Positions 43,618 through 52,770 of a stretch of DNA of 64,000 nucleotides are shown here, piece after piece. The translations under genes and the position numbers were made by a program. Position 1 is the stretch's first letter, and the number at the start of each line of letters is the position of its first letter. Below the pieces are notes generated by a model. It did no database searches. It saw only the letters and a program-made list of their open reading frames with translations, and was not told the origin of the DNA. The stretch covers positions 417,501-481,500 of the forward strand of contig JADKEK010000003.1 of NCBI GenBank assembly GCA_016718035.1, read 5' to 3'. Source of the stretch: Bacteroidota bacterium (GTDB taxonomy: Bacteria > Bacteroidota > Bacteroidia > Chitinophagales > BACL12).

Positions 43618-45315
43618 TTAATTCAACTGCAAATCATCCACCTGACTTAAATAATGATTGATTTCATGGACAATTTCAGAGACTGTTTCTTTTTGAAAAG
43701 GTGAGCGCAAACCGGCGTAATCAACTAATTCTAAAAACGATTTACTGCCGCCTGCTTTGCATAATTTTACATAATCGCTAAAGGCAGCATTTTTATCCTG
43801 ACGCGCTTTTAACCAAAATTGGAAGGCACATATTTGTGCAAGTGTATAATCTATGTAATAAAATGGCGATTGGTAAATATGTGCTTGAGTTTGCCAAAAT
43901 CCGCCCTGAGTTAAAAATTTATTGCCATCAAAATCTTTGTAAGGCTGATATTTTTTTTCTATCGAACTCCAGAATTGTTTTCTTTCAGCAGGTGTCCATT
44001 GCGGATTTTCATAAATGCCATGTTGAAATTCATCAACTGCAACACCGTATGGTAAAAACAATAAGGAGTCAACCAGATGCGAAAAACGATATTTATCTGC
44101 TTCACCATTAAAGAAATTATCCATCCACGGATAAGCAAAATATTCCATACTCATTGAATGAATTTCTGCGCCGTCGCTGGTTGGCCAATAATATTCACTG
44201 GTTTCAAATTCACGGCTCATATACACCTGGAAGGCATGTCCAATCTCATGCGTAAGCACATCGATATCTGCGCTGGTTCCATTAAAATTTGAAAATATAA
44301 ATGGCGATTTTAGTCCTGAAATATACGTGCAATAACCACCACCGGCTTTGCCTTTTTTAGCAACCAAATCCATCAGCTCATTCTCTAACATGAAATTAAA
44401 GAAGTCGGCCGTTTCAGGGGATAACTCTGCATACATTTTTTTGCCATTGGCAATAATCCATTCAGGTGTTCCTTTTGGTGTTGCGTTGCCACTTTTAAAT
44501 GAAAGCGGCTCATCATAAAATTTTAATGCCGGGAGCCCTAAACGTTTAGCTTGTTTTTGTTTTAATGCAACTGCAATAGGTACAATTTGCTGATGCACCT
44601 GTTCACGAAAATCTGCTACCATGTTAGCATTATAATCGCTGCGCATCATGCGTAAATATCCAACAGGAACAAAATTTTGAAAACCTAATTTTTGTGCAAT
44701 ACGATGTCTGGTTTTTACCAACTCATCAAAAATACGATTCAGTGCTTCTTCATTATCGCTAAAAAATTGCCATCTTGAATTAGCTGCTCTTTCACGAACA
44801 CTTCTGTCGGTTGATCGTAAATAAGGTGTCATTTCAGCCAAGGTTTTTTCTTCCCCATCAAATGGAATGGAAGCATTGGCAATTAATTCCTGATATTCGG
44901 TACTGAGTTTATTTTCAACAATTAAATCTTCAATTATTTCCGGCTTAAATGCACGCAACTGCATTTCTGCTATTCTGAATAATTGTTTGCCAAAATGCGC
45001 TTCAATTGCTGCTCTGAAAGGCGAAGCAATAAGTGCCTGATAATACTCACTTGCCAAGGCTTCAACTGAAGGTGTATTTTCATCAAAAAAATCCTGTTCA
45101 GCAGAATAAAAATCATCTCTGGTATCAATAGAGTGACGAATAGAACAAATTTGATACATCGTGTCGAACTGACTTCTCAAATTATTAATTGCTTTCATCG
45201 CATCTAATTGCATTGCTGCAGTAGTGGATGCATTAAAATTGTTCAGCAAAGTTTTAAAATCAGCCTTGAGTTGTTCTATATCGGGTCTGCTATATGGATA
45301 TGATGAGAATTTCAT
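43618..45315 (-). CDS. M3-family oligoendopeptidase (PepF-like)
   Basis: This is a cytoplasmic zinc peptidase of 565 residues that degrades peptides. The zinc site is DVLTHEIGHAFQVYMSRE (HExxH), with the third ligand region SMSMEYFAYPWM and the C-terminal block SPFYYIDYTLAQICAFQFW, all typical of the M3/PepF group. The ATG at 45315 lies 21 bases after a TAnnTTTG element on the minus strand. Confidence 0.93.
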   Translation of the reverse strand: MKFSSYPYSRPDIEQLKADFKTLLNNFNASTTAAMQLDAMKAINNLRSQFDTMYQICSIRHSIDTRDDFYSAEQDFFDENTPSVEALASEYYQALIASPFRAAIEAHFGKQLFRIAEMQLRAFKPEIIEDLIVENKLSTEYQELIANASIPFDGEEKTLAEMTPYLRSTDRSVRERAANSRWQFFSDNEEALNRIFDELVKTRHRIAQKLGFQNFVPVGYLRMMRSDYNANMVADFREQVHQQIVPIAVALKQKQAKRLGLPALKFYDEPLSFKSGNATPKGTPEWIIANGKKMYAELSPETADFFNFMLENELMDLVAKKGKAGGGYCTYISGLKSPFIFSNFNGTSADIDVLTHEIGHAFQVYMSREFETSEYYWPTSDGAEIHSMSMEYFAYPWMDNFFNGEADKYRFSHLVDSLLFLPYGVAVDEFQHGIYENPQWTPAERKQFWSSIEKKYQPYKDFDGNKFLTQGGFWQTQAHIYQSPFYYIDYTLAQICAFQFWLKARQDKNAAFSDYVKLCKAGGSKSFLELVDYAGLRSPFQKETVSEIVHEINHYLSQVDDLQLN

Positions 45316-45336
45316 TGAATTTTCCTGTTAAAAACG

Positions 45337-45344
45337 CAAAATTA
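45337..45344 (-). promoter_or_regulatory. -7 element (TAATTTTG) of the M3 peptidase gene
   Basis: Minus-strand TAATTTTG, 21 bases before the ATG at 45315. Confidence 0.5.
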
Positions 45345-45546
45345 AGGTATTGAATTGTTAAGGCGTAGTAAACAGTTGTTATGTGCTTCAATTTTGTTCC
45401 TAAAACACGAATACTTGAAAATACCCAACTATTTTAACAACCTTTTCGTTTAAACCTGCAGCAGCATAACTGAACATTTATTTCAAAACTCGGTTATGGT
45501 AAAGGCATTTGAGCGGCAGCTGCGGTTCAAATAGTGATTAAAACCG

Positions 45547-45554
45547 TAACTTTG
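45547..45554 (+). promoter_or_regulatory. -7 element (TAACTTTG) of the mevalonate cluster / IPP isomerase
   Basis: TAACTTTG matches TAnnTTTG. It lies inside the longer frame that starts with GTG at 45534. This favours the TTG at 45573 as the start codon. Confidence 0.55.
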
Positions 45555-45572
45555 CACCTCAATTCAATTGAT

Positions 45573-46583
45573 TTGAACGACCCTAATTCAGCTTCGCGTA
45601 AAAAAGACCATATAGAACTGGCTTTTGAGAGCCAGACGTCTGCTTTACAGAACGATAACCGTTTTTATTACGAACCCTTATTGCAAGGGCATTCCGGCGA
45701 CAAAACGCTGGCAAAAAGTTTTTTAGGCAAACCGCTTCAAACCCCTATTTGGATAAGCAGTATGACCGGCGGCACCGAGCAGGCCGGGAAAATTAACCGT
45801 CACTTAGCTCAGGCATGTAACGAATACGGCATGGGAATGGGCCTCGGCAGCTGCAGAAGGCTTTTAGACGACAATACTTACTTTGAAGATTTTAATTTAA
45901 GACCAATTATTGGCGATACTCAACCATTTTTTGCCAATTTAGGTATTGCACAAATCGAAACCTTACTGGAAAAGGGCGAAGCAGATAAAATACATGCCTT
46001 GGTGGCGAAACTCAATGCCGACGGGCTTATTGTGCATGTAAACCCATTTCAGGAATGGCTACAACCCGAAGGCGACCATTTCCGGAATTCACCGTTGGAA
46101 ACTATTCAAAAATTATTAGAACTTGTTGATTATCATATAATTGTGAAGGAAGTTGGGCAAGGAATGGGGCCGGAAAGTATAAAAGCCCTGTTAAAGTTGC
46201 CTATTGCTGCCTTAGACTTTGGCGCATATGGTGGTACCAACTTTTCCCGCTTAGAATTGTTACGTTCCAGTCAGCAGCATGCATCCTTATACCGTGATTT
46301 AGCGTATATAGGACATACAGCAGTTGAAATGACCGGTTTTGTGAATGCCGCAGTTGACACCCTGGGAGCCGATTTGAAATGTAAGGAAGTGATTATCAGT
46401 GGTGGTATCGGCGGGTTTTTAGACGGGTATTATGGAATGGAAAAGGTGGTGCTGAATAGTATTTATGGACAAGGTTCAGCATTCCTGAAACCTGCACAAC
46501 AAGATTATCAGGCGTTGAAAACATATATTGAAAGTCAGCGGGAAGGTTTAGCTTTGTGTTCAGCGTATCTAAAAGTAAAATAA
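45573..46583 (+). CDS. fni: Type 2 isopentenyl-diphosphate isomerase (FMN-dependent)
   Basis: It converts isopentenyl diphosphate to dimethylallyl diphosphate. The family blocks are SRKKDHIELAFES, ISSMTGGTEQAGKINRHLAQ, GLGSCRRLL, VKEVGQGMG, LDFGAYGGTNFSRLE and ISGGIGGFLDGYYGM. The start is uncertain: I place it at the TTG 45573, from which the family N-terminus begins, because a promoter element at 45547-45554 lies downstream of the GTG at 45534. It opens a cluster with HMG-CoA reductase, a GYDIA kinase, mevalonate diphosphate decarboxylase and mevalonate kinase. Confidence 0.92.
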   Translation: MNDPNSASRKKDHIELAFESQTSALQNDNRFYYEPLLQGHSGDKTLAKSFLGKPLQTPIWISSMTGGTEQAGKINRHLAQACNEYGMGMGLGSCRRLLDDNTYFEDFNLRPIIGDTQPFFANLGIAQIETLLEKGEADKIHALVAKLNADGLIVHVNPFQEWLQPEGDHFRNSPLETIQKLLELVDYHIIVKEVGQGMGPESIKALLKLPIAALDFGAYGGTNFSRLELLRSSQQHASLYRDLAYIGHTAVEMTGFVNAAVDTLGADLKCKEVIISGGIGGFLDGYYGMEKVVLNSIYGQGSAFLKPAQQDYQALKTYIESQREGLALCSAYLKVK

Positions 46584-46652
46584 TTGCACCTTGGTGCAGA
46601 AAAATATATTAACGATTATTATTGGCTTTATAGCCGGTTAGTTAATTAAAGT

Positions 46653-48003
46653 ATGGCAAAAATTAAAGGGTTTTCGAAATTAAGTAAAACAGAAAAAATC
46701 GCCTGGTTGGCGAAACATTTTCTGACTAGCAATCCATTGGATATTGCACGTGAATTTTCAAGTTACATGCACTCCAATGCTGAAATGCAAAAAGTATTTG
46801 ACGGTATTTCAGAAAATACACTCACTAATTTTTATTTGCCTTATGGTGTTGCACCAAACTTTGTAATTAATGGTCGCACATATGTAGTACCAATGGTAAT
46901 TGAAGAAAGTTCAGTAGTAGCAGCTGCAAGTGCAGGAGCAAAATACTGGAGCGATCGTGGCGGATTTCATGCTGAAGTAATTTCCACTACTAAAGTTGGC
47001 CACGTACATTTTTTATGGAGAGGTAACAGTGAAAAATTACACAACTTTTTTTGATACAGAATTAAAACAAATCCTTATTGCCGATGTAAAGCACCTTACC
47101 GAAAATATGGAAGCGCGCGGTGGTGGATTAAAAAGTATAGAACTAATTGATTGCACACATTTAGAACCTGAATATTTTCAATTAAAAGCAACCTTTGAAA
47201 CAATGGATGCTATGGGTGCGAATTTTATTAATTCAGTTTTAGAAGAATTTGCATCGTGTTTAACAGAAGAAGTAAAAGCAAATACCGACTTTACGGGAGC
47301 TGAAAAAACCGTTGAAGTGGTAATGAGCATTTTGAGTAATTATACGCCTGAATGTGTAGTAAAAGCTTGGGTAGAATGCGATGTAAATGCATTAGGCACT
47401 TTCGATGAAGGTCATTTAAATGCACAACAATTTGCTCGTAAATTTAGCACGGCTATCAGAATTGCAAAACATGATATGTATCGTGCAACTACACACAATA
47501 AAGGTATTTTTAATGGCATAGATGCAGTTATTTTGGCAACCGGAAACGATTTCCGCGCAATTGAAGCTTGCGGTCACGCATATGCAAGCCGCAATGGCAA
47601 ATACGAAAGCTTATCGAGCTGCGAAGTAAAAGATAATAACTTTATTTTTTCACTGGAAATTCCACTGGCAGTTGGAACCGTTGGTGGTTTAACAAAATTA
47701 CATCCGCTTAGCAAACGTTCACTCGAAATGTTGGGCAATCCAAGTGCAAAAGAATTAATGAAAATAATTGCCTGCGTTGGACTTGCACAAAATTTTTCTG
47801 CTATTAAAGCTTTAGTTACATCCGGTATTCAAAAAGGGCATATGAAAATGCACCTTACTAATATTCTCAGCCACTTTGGTGCAACAGAAAGTGAAATTCA
47901 ACAAGCTGCAATTTACTTTTCTGACAAAACAGTTTCTTTCAGCAATGTGAGAGCATATCTTAGCGATCTCAGAGCAGGGAAATTACTTACAGAAAAAGGA
48001 TAA
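46653..48003 (+). pseudogene. mvaA: Class II HMG-CoA reductase, interrupted by a +1-base T-run frameshift
   Basis: Two frames together make one full-length reductase. The first runs from the ATG at 46653 to a TGA at 47052-47054 (133 residues, with EESSVVAAASAGAKYW). The second continues in the +1 frame to 48003, with ATGNDFRAIEACGHAYASRNG and IPLAVGTVGGLTKLHPLSKRS, both classical HMGR blocks. The join is the T7 run at 47046-47052; with six T the protein would read straight through as LHNFFDTELKQ. The enzyme makes mevalonate from HMG-CoA. As it is the only HMGR in the window and all other pathway genes look intact, I suspect a consensus error, though a real break or +1 frameshifting at TTT-TGA cannot be excluded. 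Confidence 0.88.
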
Positions 48004-48022
48004 AATGCCTGAATAGTTTGTT

Positions 48023-48054
48023 AACTTCGTATCGATAGTATATCGAGGTTTTTC
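48023..48054 (+). terminator. Possible terminator after HMG-CoA reductase
   Basis: The stem AACTTCG/CGAGGTT with an inner TAT/ATA pairing is followed by TTTTC, about 20 bases after the stop at 48003. The T run is short. Confidence 0.5.
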
Positions 48055-48073
48055 TATTTACCCATTTTGCCTT

Positions 48074-48712
48074 ATGAAAATAATTTACCAACGTATTTCA
48101 GCTATTTTATTTGCAGGTTTTATGTTGTTTATTATTTCCTGTAATAAATCAATCTATCCACCTACATCTTCGGTAGAAACTACCTCACAACAAGAAAATA
48201 GTTTATCTGCTATTAACGAAATCAATCCAGGTAATTCACCTTCGGGTTTATCTCAATCTGAAACATTAAACGAGGAAATAGCTGTAGACAGCACACCTAC
48301 TCCATCTTTTAAAAAAAATGTTGTACAGGGAAATTCAAGTGAAAAAATTCCATTAATCAAATCGCCTAATGATGCCCAGGTTTATGTAGTTGACGATAAA
48401 GATGATGAATACCCGACACAAAGAGATGTAAATGAAGCATTATTTGTTTCTATTTTAGGCCTCCTATTGTTACCAACAGGAATATCTTTAATATTCAGTG
48501 CAATGTCTTTGGGAATGAGCAAAAAGATATTTAAAAAAATTAATGCCGACCCCCAACTATCCAAATACACCAAAAAAACTAAAGCTGCTAAAATATTATC
48601 CATTATTGGCATTGTATTCTATGCAGCCTTATTAATACTGATAATAATTGCAATATTAAGTTTCTTCAACTATCTTAAAACTGATTTTACTTTAATGGGT
48701 TTTTATAGTTGA
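48074..48712 (+). CDS. Lipoprotein with C-terminal membrane helices, unknown function
   Basis: I do not recognise this family. A lipoprotein signal ends FIISC at residue ~24. A Ser/Thr/Asn-rich linker of ~80 residues follows, then two hydrophobic segments (ALFVSILGLLLLPTGISLIF and AAKILSIIGIVFYAALLILI) separated by a basic loop (SKKIFKKINADPQLSKYTKK). A lipoprotein followed by two membrane helices is unusual. It lies inside the mevalonate cluster but shows no link to it. Confidence 0.75.
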   Translation: MKIIYQRISAILFAGFMLFIISCNKSIYPPTSSVETTSQQENSLSAINEINPGNSPSGLSQSETLNEEIAVDSTPTPSFKKNVVQGNSSEKIPLIKSPNDAQVYVVDDKDDEYPTQRDVNEALFVSILGLLLLPTGISLIFSAMSLGMSKKIFKKINADPQLSKYTKKTKAAKILSIIGIVFYAALLILIIIAILSFFNYLKTDFTLMGFYS

Positions 48713-48751
48713 TGTAATTTGGTAAGGTGTAATTAACTTTACAAAACATTA

Positions 48752-48759
48752 TATCTTTG
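48752..48759 (+). promoter_or_regulatory. -7 element (TATCTTTG) of the GYDIA-kinase gene
   Basis: TATCTTTG matches TAnnTTTG and ends four bases before the ATG at 48764. Confidence 0.6.
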
Positions 48760-48763
48760 TGTT

Positions 48764-49705
48764 ATGCAAGAATTTTATGCTCATGGCAAACTCCTGATAA
48801 GTGGAGAATATTTAGTGCTGAAAGGTGCAATAGCATTGGCGGTCCCAACCAAGTTTGGCCAAAAAATGCAGATTATTGAGGAACCAGGCAGCGACAATAT
48901 CATCCATTGGAAAAGTTATGATGTAAATAATAATTGCTGGGCAGAAGTACTTTTATCAAAAGACGATTTACTTCCGTTCAGAGGAAGCGTAAAAAATATA
49001 GATGAAAAGACGCTCATTACTTTACAAAAAACATTAAACACAATAAGGCAAAAGCAACCTACTTTTTTGCGTTCAGCAGGCACAACACAAATAAATAATT
49101 ATTTAGAATTTGAACGCAATTGGGGATTAGGAAGTAGTTCTACATTATTAAACAATATAGCACAATATGCAAAGGTGGATGCTTTCGAATTAAATAAAAG
49201 CATATTTAAAGGAAGTGGTTTTGATATTGCCTGTGCGCAATCTTCAATGCCCATTTTTTACAAAATTGACGAAGAAGGTATTGTATTCGACTCGGTGCAC
49301 TTTAATCCTCCACAGCCTGAAAAATTTGTTTTTGTGCATTTAGGTAATAAACAAGATTCAAAAACTGAAGTAGAAACATTTTTGCAATCGGGCGATATCG
49401 TTAAAAAATTCGCTAATGAAATTGAAATCATTTCAGAAATTTCTGAGGCACTTTTGTTTTGCGATGATTTTAATGATTTCATGCAATTATTAGATGAACA
49501 TGAGGAAGTAATGCAATATGTTTTACAGGAAGAAAAAGTAAAAACCAAAATGTTCAGTGATTTTAACGGTGTTGTAAAGTCGCTCGGAGCCTGGGGAGGT
49601 GATTTTGTGTTGGCAGCTTCGGCAATGGATTCAGCAGCAATTACAGCTTATTTCAAATCAAAAGGACTGAATACGATTATTCCTTATGAGCAAATGGTAT
49701 TGTAA
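48764..49705 (+). CDS. GYDIA-family GHMP kinase, candidate phosphomevalonate kinase
   Basis: This is a GHMP-superfamily kinase of 313 residues. The N-terminal AHGKLLISGEYLVLKGAIALAVPT is the family start, NWGLGSSSTLLNNIA is the ATP-binding glycine/serine loop, and GSGFDIACAQSSMPIFY carries the GFDIA form of the GYDIA motif that names the group. The C-terminal GHMP motif is GAWGGDFVLAAS. The substrate is not proven. It lies directly before mvaD and a mevalonate kinase, with no separate phosphomevalonate kinase in the window, so it may fill that step. Confidence 0.85.
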   Translation: MQEFYAHGKLLISGEYLVLKGAIALAVPTKFGQKMQIIEEPGSDNIIHWKSYDVNNNCWAEVLLSKDDLLPFRGSVKNIDEKTLITLQKTLNTIRQKQPTFLRSAGTTQINNYLEFERNWGLGSSSTLLNNIAQYAKVDAFELNKSIFKGSGFDIACAQSSMPIFYKIDEEGIVFDSVHFNPPQPEKFVFVHLGNKQDSKTEVETFLQSGDIVKKFANEIEIISEISEALLFCDDFNDFMQLLDEHEEVMQYVLQEEKVKTKMFSDFNGVVKSLGAWGGDFVLAASAMDSAAITAYFKSKGLNTIIPYEQMVL

Positions 49706-49762
49706 GCCCGGTGTTTACTGTACCCGCTTAAATCCTTCACACTAACATAAGCCCTTGCGTTG

Positions 49763-49770
49763 TATCTTTG
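49763..49770 (+). promoter_or_regulatory. -7 element (TATCTTTG) of mvaD
   Basis: TATCTTTG matches TAnnTTTG and ends six bases before the ATG at 49777. It overlaps the upstream GHMP-frame start at 49768, which is therefore not the true start. Confidence 0.6.
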
Positions 49771-49776
49771 TGGTAT

Positions 49777-50826
49777 ATGAGTACCGCAACCATTACGTGG
49801 CAAAGCCCGTCGAACATAGCATTGATTAAATATTGGGGCAAACATGGTAATCAATTACCAAACAATGCCTCTTTATCGCTTACATTAAACCAAGCGGCGA
49901 CCACCACTTCGCTTTCTTTAAAAAAGAAACGCAAAAAAGCGGAAATCGAAGTAGATTTCACTTTTGAAGGAGAAAAAAATGAAAAATTTGCAGAAAAAAT
50001 TATTCATTACCTGGAGAGTATCAAAAACGAATTCCCCTATCTGACAGCAAACAAACTGGTAATTGAATCTGCCAACAGTTTTCCTCATTCAGCAGGTATT
50101 GCAAGCAGCGCTTCTTCTATGAGTGCTTTGGCTTTATGCATTTTATCACAATCGATGATTGCAGATAAAAAAGAATACAAACCCGAAGAATTTTATCAAA
50201 AAGCTTCTTATTATGCTCGCCTTGGAAGCGGCAGTGCTGCAAGAAGTGTTTTCCCTGATTTTTCTGTTTGGGGGAAATCAACACATATAAAAGCCGGCAA
50301 TGATAAATATGCAATTCAGTATCCCAATAAATTTAACAGCGATTTTAATGATTTACAGGATAGTATTTTAATTGTCAATGAAAAAGAAAAATCGGTAAGC
50401 AGTCGCGCCGGGCATGCTTTAATGAACCATCATCCAATGGCTGCACAACGTTATAAAAATGCAGAAAGCAGGATGAAAGATATTTTATCGGCATTAACAA
50501 AAGGTGACTGGGAATTATTTTGTTCAACTGTTGAAACTGAGGCATTAGAATTACACGCCTTGATGATGACCAGCAATCCATCATTTATTTTAATGAAACC
50601 GGGAACGCTCGAAATTATTGAACGCGTGCGCAGGTTTAGAAATGAAACAAAAATTCCGGTATGTTTTACTTTAGATGCAGGCCCTAATGTGCATTTAATT
50701 TACCCCTATTTTGAGAAGAAACAAGTTCGCAATTTCATTCAGGAAGAGCTACTTACATTTTGTACTAAAAAGAAAGTAATTTACGATAGCATGGGTAATG
50801 GCCCTCAGTTGCGCATAGATGAATAA
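49777..50826 (+). CDS. mvaD: Diphosphomevalonate decarboxylase
   Basis: It makes isopentenyl diphosphate from mevalonate diphosphate with ATP. Signatures are SPSNIALIKYWGK, SFPHSAGIASSASSMSALA (ATP loop), SAARSVFPDFSVWG and CFTLDAGPNVHLIY. The length is 349 residues. It overlaps the next gene by eight bases, so they are translated together. Confidence 0.96.
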   Translation: MSTATITWQSPSNIALIKYWGKHGNQLPNNASLSLTLNQAATTTSLSLKKKRKKAEIEVDFTFEGEKNEKFAEKIIHYLESIKNEFPYLTANKLVIESANSFPHSAGIASSASSMSALALCILSQSMIADKKEYKPEEFYQKASYYARLGSGSAARSVFPDFSVWGKSTHIKAGNDKYAIQYPNKFNSDFNDLQDSILIVNEKEKSVSSRAGHALMNHHPMAAQRYKNAESRMKDILSALTKGDWELFCSTVETEALELHALMMTSNPSFILMKPGTLEIIERVRRFRNETKIPVCFTLDAGPNVHLIYPYFEKKQVRNFIQEELLTFCTKKKVIYDSMGNGPQLRIDE

Positions 50827-51649
50827 TCAATCTTTAAACTATCCTTCTAAATTAATGCTGTTTGGCGAATACGCAGTAATTGCCGGTGGAGAAGGACTGG
50901 CTGTTCCGTATCCAACTTTTTCTGCACAATGGAAATTTAATACCAGTTCACCAAGTGAATATAAACCGCATTTAGAGCATTTTTTGGTGTGGTTAAAAGC
51001 CAATAATTTTGATTCGATACTTCAATTATCTGTTTTTGAAAACGATTTACAACATGGTTTAGATATGGCATCCAACGTTCCTGTTGGTTATGGTGTAGGG
51101 AGTTCAGGCGTTGTAGTAGCGGCTATTTACGATAAATATGTAATTCGACGTGAACATGACATCCAAACATTAAAAAAAATACTTGCTTCCATGGAAAATT
51201 ATTTTCATGCTACAAGTAGTGGGCTTGATCCACTTGTATGTTATTTAAATAAAGTTGTACATGTAAAGCCAAATAGTATTGATATTACCACATCTAATTT
51301 CCAACCGGAAAAAATTTGTTTAGAATTAATAGACTGCGGTAATGCTCGTTCAACACAGCAATTGGTAAATGTGTTCAAAGAAAAAATGTTGGAGGAATCA
51401 TTTGCAACAATAATGCAGGATTACATACATTTATCCAATACTTGTATCAATGCATGGTTGGTTAAAGATGAACAGTTATTAATTACCCATCTAAAATTAT
51501 TATCTGCATTACAATTGCAGTATTTCGAATTTGCTATTCCTGAAAAACAAAGGAAAGGATGGAAAAACAAATTAGACAGTAACACCGGTTACATGAAACT
51601 CTGTGGAGCCGGTGGTGGTGGGTTCCTGATTAATTTTGCTACTTGTTAA
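50819..51649 (+). CDS. Mevalonate kinase (GHMP family)
   Basis: It phosphorylates mevalonate. Motifs are PSKLMLFGEYAVIAGGEGLAVPY (N-terminal GHMP), VGYGVGSSGVVVAAIYDKY (ATP loop), ATSSGLDPLVCYL (catalytic Asp region) and LCGAGGGGFLINF at the C-terminus. At 276 residues it is shorter than the usual ~300, but all motifs are there. It is the last gene of the mevalonate run and starts inside the mvaD end. Confidence 0.86.
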   Translation: MNNQSLNYPSKLMLFGEYAVIAGGEGLAVPYPTFSAQWKFNTSSPSEYKPHLEHFLVWLKANNFDSILQLSVFENDLQHGLDMASNVPVGYGVGSSGVVVAAIYDKYVIRREHDIQTLKKILASMENYFHATSSGLDPLVCYLNKVVHVKPNSIDITTSNFQPEKICLELIDCGNARSTQQLVNVFKEKMLEESFATIMQDYIHLSNTCINAWLVKDEQLLITHLKLLSALQLQYFEFAIPEKQRKGWKNKLDSNTGYMKLCGAGGGGFLINFATC

Positions 51650-51659
51650 ACAATACCAT

Positions 51660-52697
51660 TTATTTACTGCTAAATCCGACAAAAACCGGAAGGTGATCAG
51701 AGTATCCTCCAATGTATTTATTGCCGGCAAAAGTTCTATCAGGCGAATCACCATATTTATCGTTATGGTATAACATCCAGTCTTTTTTTACAAACTGAGC
51801 TGTTTCAGGACTAACTTCTAAAGATTTGCCATCCAATAATCCCGCAGACACAATTATTTGGTCCAACGCCTGCCAGTTGCCTTTATAATTGTAAGAACCC
51901 TGACCAGTGGTTTGCAATTTCGTCATTAAATTAACAAGCGTTTCTTCAGCATATGTATCAGCTGTTGCCTGCGCATTTAATATTTTTTGAATACTGATAT
52001 CAAGTGGTGTATCATTAAAGTCGCCCATGATAACAATATTCGGGTTATCCAATTTTGCATTTAATGAATCAACCACTTCTTTTAATTTAGTTGCTGCTGC
52101 AGCACGTTTTGGCGCACTCACTTCTTCACCTTCTGAGCGACTTGGCCAATGGTTAACAAAAACAAATAACTGTTCTTTTTTACCATTGATTAATATTTCG
52201 CCATTCACCATTAAAATATCTCTTGTAAAATCCTGTTTTTCGCCGGGTAACGTAACAGCAATTGCCTTTGAAGATTTAACTTTAAAATCCTTTTTATTAT
52301 ATAACAATGCCACATCAATGCCACGTTCATCGGGCGAATCATAATGCACATAGTCGTAATTGCCGGGTTTTAGGTTGTTGGTATTTACTAAATCTTTAAC
52401 TACCATTTCATTTTCCACTTCACAAAGCCCAACTAAGGTGGGTAACATATCTACTCCTGTTGCAATTACTTTCGATAAATTTTCCAATTTCGCTTCATAC
52501 TTACTCGCATTCCAAAGTCTGTCTGCATTAGGTAAAAACACCTCATCATCTTTTGCCGGGTCGTTGATGGTATCATATAAATTTTCAAGGTTGTAAAACA
52601 TTACTCCATATCCTGTAGACGCAACTGTATTATCAGATTGAGCACTGCATGATAAATTAAAAACTACCAGTAAAAGAAATAATGATTGCAACTTCAT
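51660..52697 (-). CDS. Endonuclease/exonuclease/phosphatase-fold lipoprotein
   Basis: A lipoprotein signal (LFLLLVVFNLSCSAQ) leads into an EEP-fold enzyme. The catalytic motifs are LCEVEN (metal Glu), NHWPSR, IMGDFNDTPLD (Asp and Asn) and SDHLPVFVGF (Asp-His). These enzymes cut phosphodiester or phosphomonoester bonds; the periplasmic or surface location suggests use of extracellular nucleic acids or phosphate esters. The substrate is unknown. Confidence 0.88.
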   Translation of the reverse strand: MKLQSLFLLLVVFNLSCSAQSDNTVASTGYGVMFYNLENLYDTINDPAKDDEVFLPNADRLWNASKYEAKLENLSKVIATGVDMLPTLVGLCEVENEMVVKDLVNTNNLKPGNYDYVHYDSPDERGIDVALLYNKKDFKVKSSKAIAVTLPGEKQDFTRDILMVNGEILINGKKEQLFVFVNHWPSRSEGEEVSAPKRAAAATKLKEVVDSLNAKLDNPNIVIMGDFNDTPLDISIQKILNAQATADTYAEETLVNLMTKLQTTGQGSYNYKGNWQALDQIIVSAGLLDGKSLEVSPETAQFVKKDWMLYHNDKYGDSPDRTFAGNKYIGGYSDHLPVFVGFSSK

Positions 52698-52770
52698 AAA
52701 ATAAATTAATAGATTAAAAATAAATTAAATCAATAAACAAATTAGATTCAAACTGTAACTTAATGTTGAA

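Noticed and set aside
47046..47054. Programmed +1 frameshift in HMG-CoA reductase as a firm call
   Set aside because: TTT-TGA resembles the prfB site, but there is no closely spaced upstream Shine-Dalgarno, and other homopolymer runs in the window show similar one-base problems, so an error is more likely.
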